Part shown: positions 46,503-55,114 of the stretch, piece by piece
How positions within the stretch are numbered: the first letter of the stretch is position 1
How the letters are laid out: each line of letters opens with the position of its first letter
NCBI RefSeq assembly: GCF_003112575.1
Contig: NZ_BEWC01000001.1
Coordinates: forward strand, 372,001-436,000
Reading direction: 5' to 3'
Source: Streptomyces ardesiacus
GTDB taxonomy: Bacteria > Actinomycetota > Actinomycetes > Streptomycetales > Streptomycetaceae
Length of the DNA: 64,000 bases
Made by a program: the position numbers and the translations under genes
Notes under the pieces: generated by a model
What the model saw: the letters and a program-made list of their open reading frames with translations, nothing else
Databases searched by the model: none
What the model was told of the DNA's origin: nothing

Positions 46503-46560
46503 GACACGGCAGCGACGACACGGCAGCGACGACACCGGCAGCCACGAACCCGGCAGAGAC
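46503..46560 (+). repeat. Four degenerate 14-15-bp repeats between CHAT and TPR genes
   Basis: Two perfect copies of GACACGGCAGCGAC (46503-46530) are followed by two diverged 15-bp copies to 46560. They fill most of the 88-bp gap between the CHAT stop and the next ATG. The role is unclear; they could arise by slippage like the linker array just upstream. Confidence 0.75.
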
Positions 46561-46575
46561 GAGGAGGCGGTCACG

Positions 46576-47850
46576 ATGGCCCGATGGTGGCGGCGACGAG
46601 CCGCGGAAGACGGCGAGGCCGTGGGTGCCGAGCCGCCGCGGTCCCGACAGGAGCACGAAGACGGGCGGGAACACCGGCACGAGCCCGGGCACGAGTACGG
46701 GGACCGCCCGCCCGGACCGCCGCAACCGGGCCCGGACGCGCAGGAGCCCGCGCACGGTTCCGGGAACGCGCGACGGCTGTCGGGGGGACGCCTCACCCTC
46801 ACGGACGTCACGGAGGGACAGCCGGAGCAGGAGATCATCAGCGTGCAGCTCTCCGCCGAGGAGATCCGCACGATGCGGGCCCGGTCCGCCATCGACACCC
46901 TGGGCCCCGAGCACCCGGACACCCTCGTCGCCCTGCGCGAACTCGCCGAGGCCCTGCTGTCGGTGCCCGGACGGGGCGCGGAAGCCGTCGAGCTGTACCA
47001 GCACGTGGCCCGCACCCAATGGACCACGCTCGGCGAGCGGCACGAGGAAACCCTGCGCACCTCCGCGGAGTTGGCCGGCGCCCTCCACACCACCGGCCAG
47101 CTGAGCCTCGCGGAGACGGCCTGGCGTGACACCTTCCGCGCCCAGGCGGAAACGCTCGGCCGGGACCACCCGGACACGCTGCGCAGCGCCACCCGGCTCG
47201 CGGCGGTACTGCAGGACCTCGGCCGGGCTCCCGAGGCCGAGCCGCTCGTCGGGGACGTCCTGGCACGCCGCGTCCGGCAGCTCGGCCGTGACCACCCCGA
47301 CGTGCTGTCCACCACCAACGCGCACGCCGCCGCCCTGCTCAAGTGCGGCCGTCACCAGGAGGCCGAGCGCATCCTGCGCTCCCTCGTGCCCCGTCTGGAG
47401 GACCGGTACGGGCGCGACCACGAGAAGACGATCGCGGCCCGGAGCAACCTCGGCGCCGTCCTGGTCCGGCTGGACCGCCACGCCGAGGCGGAGGAGCAGA
47501 TCCGTGCCGTCGTGCGGTCCACGGAGGCGACGTTGGGGCCGGACCACGACACCACGTTCACCGCGCGCAACAATCTCGCGGCCGTCCTGCACGCCCAGGA
47601 GCGCTACGAGGACGCCGTGCCGGTCCTGCGCGCGATCCTGGCCGGGCGTGCCGCGCTCCACGGTGACGACCATCCGATCACGGTCGTCACCCGGGACAAC
47701 CTCGCCAACGTACTGATCGACGCGGGCCACCACGCGGAGGCCGCCGAACTGCTCGACCGCTGCGTACACGACTACCGCCGGTTGCACGGCCCCGGACACC
47801 CCCGTCTCAGGGCCGCCGAGGAGCGGCTGGCCTGGCTGCGCTCTCCCTGA
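46576..47850 (+). CDS. Kinesin-light-chain-type TPR protein next to the CHAT gene
   Basis: A 424-residue protein starting at ATG 46576 after GAGGAGG. Residues 1-75 are charged and disordered (Arg/Glu/Gly/Pro). From about 105 it has seven or so 42-residue TPR_12-like units with recurring LGPEHPDTL, LGRDHPDTLRSA, YGRDHEKTIAARSNLGAVL and HGDDHPITVVTRDNLANVL segments, typical of kinesin-light-chain TPRs. It lacks a nucleotide-binding or effector domain. As the gene immediately follows the CHAT gene on the same strand, it is a plausible sensor or scaffold for the CHAT protease. Confidence 0.85.
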   Translation: MARWWRRRAAEDGEAVGAEPPRSRQEHEDGREHRHEPGHEYGDRPPGPPQPGPDAQEPAHGSGNARRLSGGRLTLTDVTEGQPEQEIISVQLSAEEIRTMRARSAIDTLGPEHPDTLVALRELAEALLSVPGRGAEAVELYQHVARTQWTTLGERHEETLRTSAELAGALHTTGQLSLAETAWRDTFRAQAETLGRDHPDTLRSATRLAAVLQDLGRAPEAEPLVGDVLARRVRQLGRDHPDVLSTTNAHAAALLKCGRHQEAERILRSLVPRLEDRYGRDHEKTIAARSNLGAVLVRLDRHAEAEEQIRAVVRSTEATLGPDHDTTFTARNNLAAVLHAQERYEDAVPVLRAILAGRAALHGDDHPITVVTRDNLANVLIDAGHHAEAAELLDRCVHDYRRLHGPGHPRLRAAEERLAWLRSP

Positions 47851-47952
47851 GCCGAACGCGCGGCACCGTACGGAGTATCGTCCGCGTCCGAGCCCGCCCC
47901 CCTCCCGCTCCTTCCCGCCCACTCCCGCTCCACGACCCGAGGAGGCCCCCTC

Positions 47953-48737
47953 GTGACCGCCGTTCCGGAAACCCGACTGGCCCTCCTCCGCGGCGGCTTC
48001 TCCGACGCGAGGACGGCCTGCTGGACGACTGGCTGCTCGATCACGTGCGGGTTCCCCGGCCCAAGGTGTGCTTCGTTCCGACGGCGAGCGGCGACGCTCC
48101 CGCCTATGCGGAGCGCTTCCTCGACGCCTTCCGTCCACGTCCGTGCGAGCCCGGCGTCCTGTCCCTGTTCCGCCGGGAACTCGACGACGACGCCTTGCGC
48201 ACGTTCCTGCTCAGCCAGGACGTGATCTACGTCGGCGGCGGCAGCACGGTGAACCTGCTGGCCGTCTGGCGCGCGCACGGAGTGGACCGGCTCCTGCGCG
48301 AGGCATTCGCCCGCGGGACCCTGCTCTGCGGTATCAGCGCGGGCGCCAACTGCTGGGCCGAGGGCTCGCACACCGACTCCTTCGGGCCGCTGACGCCCCT
48401 CGCCGACGGGCTGGGCCAGCTGCCGGGCTCGGTCTGTCCCCACTACGGCAGTGAGCCGGGACGGGGATCGTCCTACCGCGAGGCCGTGGCAGAGCGTGCC
48501 CTTCCTTCCGGTTGGGCCCTGGAGGACGGCGTCGGCGCCTTCTTCACCGACGGCCGTCTGACGGACGCCGTGACGCGCACACCCGAGGCCCGGTTGTATC
48601 GGGTGGAGCCGGACGGAGACGGCGAGGTCAAGGAGCAGACGGTGCCATGCCGTCTGCTCTCCCCGCCGCACAGCGGTGACACGGTGCCCGCCCCCGGCAG
48701 CCCGCCCGGTGGCCCTACGCGTAGGAGCCGACGGTGA
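47953..48737 (+). pseudogene. Peptidase E-like (S51) protein gene with a frameshift near 48001-48009
   Basis: The natural start GTG 47953 (AGGAGG upstream) reads MTAVPETRLALLRGGFSD, then runs off frame. The continuation EDGLLDDWLLDHVRVPRPKVCFVPTASGD lies in another frame, so one base is missing or two are extra at about 48001-48009. After it the S51 fold is intact: DVIYVGGGSTVNLLAVWRAHG, the nucleophile Ser in CGISAGANCW, HTDSFGPL and PHYGSEPG. A shortened protein could start at GTG 48045, but would lack the first strand. Peptidase E cleaves Asp-X dipeptides, and relatives make or degrade cyanophycin. Sequencing error cannot be excluded. Confidence 0.75.
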
Positions 48738-49209
48738 TCGAGTAACCGGCGCCGGTGCTGAGGCCGGGGCGGTTTCCACGGCCCTCTTCCGCGAGGAGTT
48801 CGGCGGTGAGGAAGACGATCTCCAGACTCGTGGTCCCCTTGACGAAACTCACGTCGTCGGGCGCGGCCTCGGGGTCCGGGCTCCATCCGTCCCGTCGGGC
48901 GGCTGTCCGGTAGTGCTCCGCCACTTCGGCCCGTGTACCGGGAAAGGCGTACGTCCGCTCGGCGTACACCATGACGTCACCGCTGTCGGACCAGCAGCCG
49001 GCGTCGACCTCCTCGAAGCCCCGGGCGACGGCGGCCCCGTCGGGCCGGGAGTCGAGGATGCCGAGCGCTGCCATCTCCTCGACCTCGGCGTCGGTCCCTT
49101 CGCAGTCCCGGGCGAGACCCATCAGCGTGCAGCCGGTGAGCACCGAGACCACCGAAACAGCCGCCAGGAGAAGAGCGGCAAGTCGGACCCGAGCGGTACG
49201 TAGGGACAA
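48715..49209 (-). CDS. Small secreted lipoprotein
   Basis: A 164-residue protein. TTG 49209 is preceded by GGAG eight bases away. The signal peptide is RLAALLLAAVSVVSVLTGC, with Cys about 27 as the lipid attachment residue. The mature part is acidic with two more Cys. No known domain; an all-alpha/beta sequence ending TGAGYSITVGSYA. The last 23 bp overlap the 3' end of the peptidase-like gene on the other strand. Function unknown. Confidence 0.8.
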   Translation of the reverse strand: MSLRTARVRLAALLLAAVSVVSVLTGCTLMGLARDCEGTDAEVEEMAALGILDSRPDGAAVARGFEEVDAGCWSDSGDVMVYAERTYAFPGTRAEVAEHYRTAARRDGWSPDPEAAPDDVSFVKGTTSLEIVFLTAELLAEEGRGNRPGLSTGAGYSITVGSYA

Positions 49210-49414
49210 GGCGGGCTCCAGGCCGTAGTCCGGGGCGGCGAACAGCCCCCTGTCGGACGAAGACGTCTTCGCTGCGGCTCGGAGGAGCCATGGCCTGGGT
49301 CCGTCGGGCGAGGGTCCGGCTCGCCGAGCCGGTTGCCCGCCGACCCGAGACGCTCGGCCAGTTCTGGCTGCCTCGCACCGCTGCTCAAAATGAGCGGTGC
49401 GAGTACGCCCATGC

Positions 49415-50725
49415 CTACGCGGGAAGCGCGGGGAACACGATCACCGAGCCGTTCTCCTCGCGGGCGATTTCGATCGCCACATCCGTCGGTCGACTGTCGA
49501 CCACGACGCCGTCACCCAGTTGGCGAATCCGGTGGGCCGCGCGCATCAGACGATCAACCTCCGCGGTCGTGAAGACGGGCCGCAATCCGCTCGGGCGCGC
49601 CAGCTCCAGCGTCGACAGGCGGACCAGTACGCCGGCAAGGCCAGACTCCAGGGCGTCGAGGCGTTGCTGGTCGCGCTTGAGGACACGGGTGAAGCTCTGG
49701 AACAGGTTGTCGGGATCGCCCTGGGCGTGCTCGACGGCCTGCAGGACGACGACTCGCCGCTTCAACGCGATGGCGAGGGCGGCGAGTTCCAGGTGGGCGC
49801 GGAAGACGCCCCCCTGGTCGTCGATTCCGGGGAACGACTTGGTCAGCGTGCCGAGATCGACGGTCTGGCCCTCGGGCAGTTTGTCGAGTGCGCTCTGCCA
49901 CTTGGCAAGGCGGCGATCGACGGCGCCCAGCGCGGAGTTGATGGCGTGCACCGCCGAGTCCAGACCCAGCGAGACCCCGGGCCTGCCCTGGTCGAGCAGG
50001 ATGGCGGTGGCCTTGTCGATGGCGTCCCGGCAGCCGTCGAGTGTGCTGTGCTCTTGTTCGAGCTCCTGCTCCTGCAGTTGCTCCAGCATTTCCGTGATGT
50101 GCTCGATGGCCTGCTGACGCTTGCCGTCGGCGTGCGCGCTCACCCCCACCGCCACGGCCATGAGCACGAGCGGCGCGGCCACGGTGAGCATCGCACTGCC
50201 ACCGACCGCCACGCCCGCCGTCGCACCGGCTCCACCGACCGCGCCCGCCGTTGCCGCTTGACCGACCGGCACGAACGTCGAGGCACCGGCGATTTTCCCC
50301 GAAGAGTCCACGAGCGCACTACGGATGGCACCGGATGTGCCCTTCGCCGTCATCGGGCGAAGGCAGCCCTGACCGACCTGGGCGGCGAGCTTGGCCGGAA
50401 TCACCATGCGGTACAGGCCTTCGCCGGTAGCCGTCGCCGTAGCCGCCGAGGAGGAACTCCGCGCTGATTGGGTGATGAGCTGCGACAGGTGCTGCGCCAA
50501 GGGGCTCGCGGCATCGAGCGGGATGCCCCGGCCGCGGTCGAGGCTGTCGGGCAGCGGATGTGCTTCCAGTGTGGCGATCGGCTCGTCGGCCAGGGCGGCC
50601 AGTGCCCCGCGCAGTTCGTCCAGGCGCCCGGCCGTCATCGGCCCGTCCCCGGTCAATGCGGGCACCCGGACATCTCCGGTCGCCAGCGTCCACACCGGAA
50701 CGATTCCCTTGCGGTCGTCAGTCAT
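49415..50725 (-). CDS. Membrane/coiled-coil protein downstream of the OLD-like gene
   Basis: A 436-residue protein, unrecognised. ATG 50725 has GGGGAGA upstream and lies 74 bp after the OLD-like stop, same strand. Residues 151-197 form a Gly/Ala/Val-rich hydrophobic stretch (AGAVGGAGATAGVAVGGSAM, LTVAAPLVLMAVAVGVSAHA), long enough for one or two membrane passes with glycine-zipper character. Residues 203-232 (KRQQAIEHITEMLEQLQEQELEQEH) form a coiled coil, and the rest is helical. The layout resembles membrane-active effectors, but no family match is claimed. Its link to the OLD gene rests on position. Confidence 0.75.
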   Translation of the reverse strand: MTDDRKGIVPVWTLATGDVRVPALTGDGPMTAGRLDELRGALAALADEPIATLEAHPLPDSLDRGRGIPLDAASPLAQHLSQLITQSARSSSSAATATATGEGLYRMVIPAKLAAQVGQGCLRPMTAKGTSGAIRSALVDSSGKIAGASTFVPVGQAATAGAVGGAGATAGVAVGGSAMLTVAAPLVLMAVAVGVSAHADGKRQQAIEHITEMLEQLQEQELEQEHSTLDGCRDAIDKATAILLDQGRPGVSLGLDSAVHAINSALGAVDRRLAKWQSALDKLPEGQTVDLGTLTKSFPGIDDQGGVFRAHLELAALAIALKRRVVVLQAVEHAQGDPDNLFQSFTRVLKRDQQRLDALESGLAGVLVRLSTLELARPSGLRPVFTTAEVDRLMRAAHRIRQLGDGVVVDSRPTDVAIEIAREENGSVIVFPALPA

Positions 50726-50799
50726 CGTCTCCCCTTTTTCTCCTGCGACAGCCTACGGTCGGGGGTCGACCCGCAGAGCACGAACCTTGTGTGTACGTG

Positions 50800-52695
50800 C
50801 TAGGCGTGAGGCGTCGACTGCCCCGCCATGGCCCTCACGTTCTCCAGCAGCGCGTGCAGCAGTTTCGGTTCACCACTTGCGGTGCGTGCGGCCTCCGCAT
50901 ACGTCGGCCCGTGCTTGCCGTCCACGTAGCCCTCGCCCCGCGCGATCAGTTCGAGGCGGCGGGCGTTCCAGGCGGGCCAGTCGTCCTTGAGGTAGCTGTC
51001 GAGGTTGTCCTCGAAGACGGTGTGCGTCTCCTCGCCCGCGCTCGCGGGGCGGGCTTCGGCGGTGCCCCGCAGATAGTTGAGGATTTTCGCGTTCTTCGCG
51101 ATGCTCTCCCGAAGGGTCGCCGCCTTCTTGTCGGTGTCCGCGTCGGCCACCTTCCTCGGCCCGGTGTCCGCGTCGAAGACCAGGTGGCAGCGTACGCCGA
51201 ACCCGGTGAGGATGGCGTGGCAGAGGATCATGTTGCCCTTGCCCTCGGCGTTCACCACACAGATGCCTTCGGCACCGAGGCTCAAGCCCTGGCGCTCGGC
51301 GAAGGCCAGGAGGACGCTCTCGTCCGTGGCGCCCTCGACCAGGACGGCGACGTCGGCGAACAGTGCCTCGGCAAGCTCCTTGACGTACCGCGTGGCGCCT
51401 CGACGTGCGATGGACTTCTCCGACACGTGGTCCTCAAGGGACTGCCGAAGCTCCGTTTCGGTGAGGGCGCGCAGGCTCACCTCCGGATGCTCGCCACCGC
51501 TGACCCGATACAGCCTGCGGACCTGCTGGTAGTCGCTCGGGTCGATGAACACCGGGCTGTGCGTCGCGTACATCACCTGTGTCTGGCCCTCGGCGGACGC
51601 GACCAGGCTGCGCAACACCTGCGCGAAGACCCGGGTCTGCGCCGGGTGCTGGAACAGTTCGGGCTCCTCGATCGCCAGGCACAGCGAGCGCGTGCCGTTC
51701 TCGGGGCGGCGACACTCCGACAGGTACCTGAGCGCCGCGATGATCAGCGCACGCTGGAATCCGTGCCCCTGACGACGGACCGGTGTCAGAGCCGCCCCGT
51801 CACGGATGTTGACCGCGAACGCGGTCTTGGTCCGCTTGGGGACCTGTGCCATCGGTGTGACGACGACGTCCCGACCAGTGGTGAATCGGCCGACCTCCAT
51901 GGAGAGGGCGCCGGACAGCCTCGCGAGCACCGGCTCGTAGATCTCCCTGTGCACCCTCTCGCGGGCCGCCTGGGCGTCCTCGTCGATGGCCGTGAACTGG
52001 GCCTCAGCCTCCGAGCGGTCGACGGCGTGCTCAAGGATCCGCCCCACCACGGTCGTCTTGTTGTCGTCGGTCTCCTCGTACGCCCGCAGATCGGCCGAGA
52101 TGAAGACGAAGTCGATGAGCTTGCCGAGCAGTCCCTGGCCGGCGAAGCCGAAGAAGTGAGTACCCTCCACCTCGGCCTCGGCGAGTCGGTCGCGGTTCCT
52201 CGCCTCCCAGGACCGCATCTCCGTCTCGGCGGCGTCCCAGCTACGGACGGCGGGCAGGCCGAGTGCCGGGTCCTGGTCGCGTAAGGCCTTGTACGCGGCC
52301 GTTTTCTCCCGGCTGCCGCCGCAGTCCCGGATCCGCTCGAAGGGTGGATAGGCCAGGGCCTTGCCCGTGATCCGGTCCTCTCCGTTCTCCCAGGTGCGCC
52401 AGATACTCAGCGTGTTCATCCCGTCAGGCGCGTAGTGGCCGAGCATGGAACGGTCGGAAGCGGTGAGTCCGTCGAACTCGACCTCCACACGGATCCGCTT
52501 CGTCTCCGCTGCGGAGTGCACGTCCTCCTCGCTGAGGACGCCGCCTTTCTCACCATTGAAGAACCAGTCCAGCGCACGCAGCACGGTGGACTTGCCGACA
52601 CCCGTCGGCCCGATGAGCGAGGTGATGGAGTCGAAGGAGACGTCGAGGCTGCGCAGACAGCAGAAGTTCTCGATACGAACGCGCTTGATCTTCAT
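50800..52695 (-). CDS. OLD/GajA-like ATPase-TOPRIM nuclease
   Basis: A 631-residue protein; ATG 52695 has AGGA five bases upstream and gives the family start MKIKRVRIENFCCLRSL (ATG 52701 is an alternative). The ABC/SMC-like ATPase has Walker A GPTGVGKST (29-37), signature RQGHGFQRALI, Walker B LCLAIEEPELFQHP and H-loop YATHSP. The TOPRIM domain (about 447-510) has VLVEGATDE (catalytic Glu) and FDADTG (DxD). OLD-family nucleases cut DNA under ATP control; GajA of the Gabija system shares this layout. A UvrD-type helicase gene lies upstream, supporting a Gabija-like pair with reversed gene order. Confidence 0.9.
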   Translation of the reverse strand: MKIKRVRIENFCCLRSLDVSFDSITSLIGPTGVGKSTVLRALDWFFNGEKGGVLSEEDVHSAAETKRIRVEVEFDGLTASDRSMLGHYAPDGMNTLSIWRTWENGEDRITGKALAYPPFERIRDCGGSREKTAAYKALRDQDPALGLPAVRSWDAAETEMRSWEARNRDRLAEAEVEGTHFFGFAGQGLLGKLIDFVFISADLRAYEETDDNKTTVVGRILEHAVDRSEAEAQFTAIDEDAQAARERVHREIYEPVLARLSGALSMEVGRFTTGRDVVVTPMAQVPKRTKTAFAVNIRDGAALTPVRRQGHGFQRALIIAALRYLSECRRPENGTRSLCLAIEEPELFQHPAQTRVFAQVLRSLVASAEGQTQVMYATHSPVFIDPSDYQQVRRLYRVSGGEHPEVSLRALTETELRQSLEDHVSEKSIARRGATRYVKELAEALFADVAVLVEGATDESVLLAFAERQGLSLGAEGICVVNAEGKGNMILCHAILTGFGVRCHLVFDADTGPRKVADADTDKKAATLRESIAKNAKILNYLRGTAEARPASAGEETHTVFEDNLDSYLKDDWPAWNARRLELIARGEGYVDGKHGPTYAEAARTASGEPKLLHALLENVRAMAGQSTPHA

Positions 52696-52899
52696 GGTCA
52701 TCCTGGAGAGTGACGATGCGGAGCAACCGGGGCGGCGAGACGCCGACCGACCTCCGGGCATGCGGGTCAGGTGCTTCCGGCGATGTCCCCCCAGGCATCA
52801 CCGGAAGCATGAGTACTCAACCACGTCCATGAAAGCAGCGTCAATCAATTCATCGCAGCCGTGCAGTGATTGCAGGTGGATGTTCCGAGCTTAGAAGCG

Positions 52900-55065
52900 T
52901 TAGACGGTGGTGATGCCGGCTTCGGTCAGGAAGGGGCTCGGCGCACCTGACCAGGAAACGGAGAGACTGTCCCGCGCACGCGTGCAGGCCACGAACAGCA
53001 GGCAGCGCTCGGACATCATGTCCGTCTCGTACTGCTTGGGGTCCACGTCGGGCGGCGTGACCGCCTTCGGGAACGGCAGCGCCTCGTCATTGACACCGAT
53101 GACCGCGACGCAGCGGAACTCCAGCCCCTTGAACGAGTGCATGGTTCCGACCCGCACAGCCCCCTCCTCGCCCGCCGCGGAGTCGCCGGAAGCGTTGCGC
53201 AAGGACACTGCGGGGACACCCGCGTCCTTCAGGTGCGCCACGGCCTTCGCGCACGTCTTGTTGAACCGGGCGCTCACCCCGATCTCCCCGGCACCCACAC
53301 CCGCGTCCATCCACGCCCGCACCTGACCGACCAGAGCGTCCAGTTCGGCCTCTTCACTTACCGCGCCCCGTACGGCGGGCCCGTCGCCGTGGAGAGCGGA
53401 GCGGTAGCCGAGCAAGGTCTCGTTGCGGCCCTCGTCCTCGAGCTGGGCGACCGGCCGGCCGATCAGCAGGGCCGTGGACCAGCGCAGGATCTCCTGCGTA
53501 CTGCGGTAGTTCTTCCGCAGCTTCACCGACCGCCCTGCCACCCTGATGCCGAGCGACTTGAGCGACACCTTCGAGTCGTAGATACGCTGATGCGGGTCGC
53601 CCGCGATGAACAAGTCGTCAGGGCGGGCCGGAACGGCCGCGCGCAGCAGCCGCCACTGCGCCGGATGCAGGTCCTGCGCCTCGTCCACCACCACATGCCG
53701 GTACGGCGGCCCCTTCGCCTCCAACAGCCCCGCCGCCTCCACGCACGTCTGCAGCCAGGTCCGGCACCCGTCCGCCGCGAGACCGGCCGTGAACCGTTCC
53801 ACCGTCTCCCATACCAGCGGCCGTTCGGCCGCCGTCAGCCTGCTGCCCCGGCCCCGCCGGTCAGCCGCCTCGTACTCGGCCAGGCTGCCGATGCCCTGGG
53901 CCAGGACGACATGCCGGTACTCCTGCGCCAGGAACTGCGCGCTGCCCGTGAAGCCCGTCGCCTTGGCGGCCTTGCCCCAGCGGCTGACCTCCTCGTTGCT
54001 CATCAGCGGCCGCAGCGTCACCGCGCCCGGAGCCTCCGCGACGACCCGGCCCGCGAAGCCGTCCACGGTCGAGATGTCGACCCGCTCGCGCAGCTCCGGA
54101 TCCTCCACCAGGGACTCCAGACCCGAACGGAGGGCGTTGACGAGCGCGTTGGTGTACGTCGTGAGCAGGATGCGGTCGCCGTCCCGCAGGTGCCCGAGCA
54201 GGTGCTTGACCCGATGCAGCGCGACCACGGTCTTCCCGGTGCCAGGCCCGCCCGTGACCTGCGCGGGGCCGGAGTAGGACGCCCGGTAGGCCACCTTCCG
54301 CTGCGAAGGGTGCAAGAAGACCCGCCAAGCGGCGAAGGGCTTCTCCAGGATGTCCCGCAGCTCCTCGGGAGCCGTCACCAGAGCGATCCGTGCCCGGGTG
54401 TGCTGGATCGCGGTCTCGTAGTCCCGCGTGTCCACCGGCTGCGTGGACGCGTGGAGCGCCGGCGCCACGATGTCCTGCCAGACCTCCTCCACCGTGCAGC
54501 CCGAGGCCAGGTACTGCAGCACCTCACGCTGGTCCTGCGGCAGCAGCGGCGCGAAGACGTCCAGCTGTTCCTGGTCGACGAGCGAGCGTGCCTGCCGGAG
54601 CGTCTCGTCGTCGATGCCCAGCGCTTTGAGGTCCCCGTCGGAGAACTTCGCGAAGAGCCGTACCTTCGACGAGTGGTCCGCGACCCGTTCGTAGGCGGGC
54701 GTGATCTCGTCGAGGGTCGCCGCGTCCCGGATCTCAACGGCCCGCGTCACCTCGTTGATGCTGGACTTCTGCTTCATCGCCCAGGCGATGGCCTTGTCGT
54801 GCTGCATCACCCGCAGCAGGACGAAGGTGTCCCCGGTGGGCGGCGCGAGCACCACACCGCGCCAGAACTGGTCGATGCGGATCGTCCGGATCTGCTTGTC
54901 CTTCGCCTTCACGAGGCTCTCCAGCTTCAGCCCCTGACCCTTGAAGAGCTGGTCGAGAGTGAGCCGGTTGAACTTCTCCCAGGCGTCGAGGACGCCCTTC
55001 CTGACCGGGGGCTGGAGCTTGGGAAGCTCGGCGAAGAAACCGATGTCGAAGGCGAGCTGCGGCAT
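52900..55065 (-). CDS. SF1 (UvrD/REP) helicase with an N-terminal RelE/ParE-like domain
   Basis: A 721-residue protein starting at ATG 55065. Residues 1-100 (FFAELPKLQPPVRKGVLDAW, LKLESLVKAKDKQIRTIRID, FWRGVVLAPPTGDTFVLLRV, HDKAIAWA) follow the RelE/ParE toxin pattern. From about 250 the SF1 helicase starts: Walker A GGPGTGKT (272-279), LTTYTNALVNALRS, DEAQDLHPAQWRLL (motif II), GDPHQRIYDS (motif III), YRSTQEILRW (motif IV), VGTMHSFKGLEFRCVAV (motif V) and LLFVACTRARDSLSVSWSG (motif VI). All motor motifs are intact. Its neighbours are a kinase 49 bp upstream and an OLD-like nuclease downstream. Confidence 0.92.
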   Translation of the reverse strand: MPQLAFDIGFFAELPKLQPPVRKGVLDAWEKFNRLTLDQLFKGQGLKLESLVKAKDKQIRTIRIDQFWRGVVLAPPTGDTFVLLRVMQHDKAIAWAMKQKSSINEVTRAVEIRDAATLDEITPAYERVADHSSKVRLFAKFSDGDLKALGIDDETLRQARSLVDQEQLDVFAPLLPQDQREVLQYLASGCTVEEVWQDIVAPALHASTQPVDTRDYETAIQHTRARIALVTAPEELRDILEKPFAAWRVFLHPSQRKVAYRASYSGPAQVTGGPGTGKTVVALHRVKHLLGHLRDGDRILLTTYTNALVNALRSGLESLVEDPELRERVDISTVDGFAGRVVAEAPGAVTLRPLMSNEEVSRWGKAAKATGFTGSAQFLAQEYRHVVLAQGIGSLAEYEAADRRGRGSRLTAAERPLVWETVERFTAGLAADGCRTWLQTCVEAAGLLEAKGPPYRHVVVDEAQDLHPAQWRLLRAAVPARPDDLFIAGDPHQRIYDSKVSLKSLGIRVAGRSVKLRKNYRSTQEILRWSTALLIGRPVAQLEDEGRNETLLGYRSALHGDGPAVRGAVSEEAELDALVGQVRAWMDAGVGAGEIGVSARFNKTCAKAVAHLKDAGVPAVSLRNASGDSAAGEEGAVRVGTMHSFKGLEFRCVAVIGVNDEALPFPKAVTPPDVDPKQYETDMMSERCLLFVACTRARDSLSVSWSGAPSPFLTEAGITTV

Positions 55066-55114
55066 GCGGAGATCCTAGTGCCCCGGCCGACCTGCGATAC
55101 GAGCAAAGGCCAGG

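Noticed and set aside
46576..47850. NB-ARC/STAND TPR regulator
   Set aside because: No nucleotide-binding P-loop was found; only TPR units and a disordered leader.
50800..55065. Canonical Gabija GajA-GajB pair
   Set aside because: The domain types match, but order is reversed, the helicase is longer with an extra N-terminal domain, and genes are 200 bp apart. I call it Gabija-like only.
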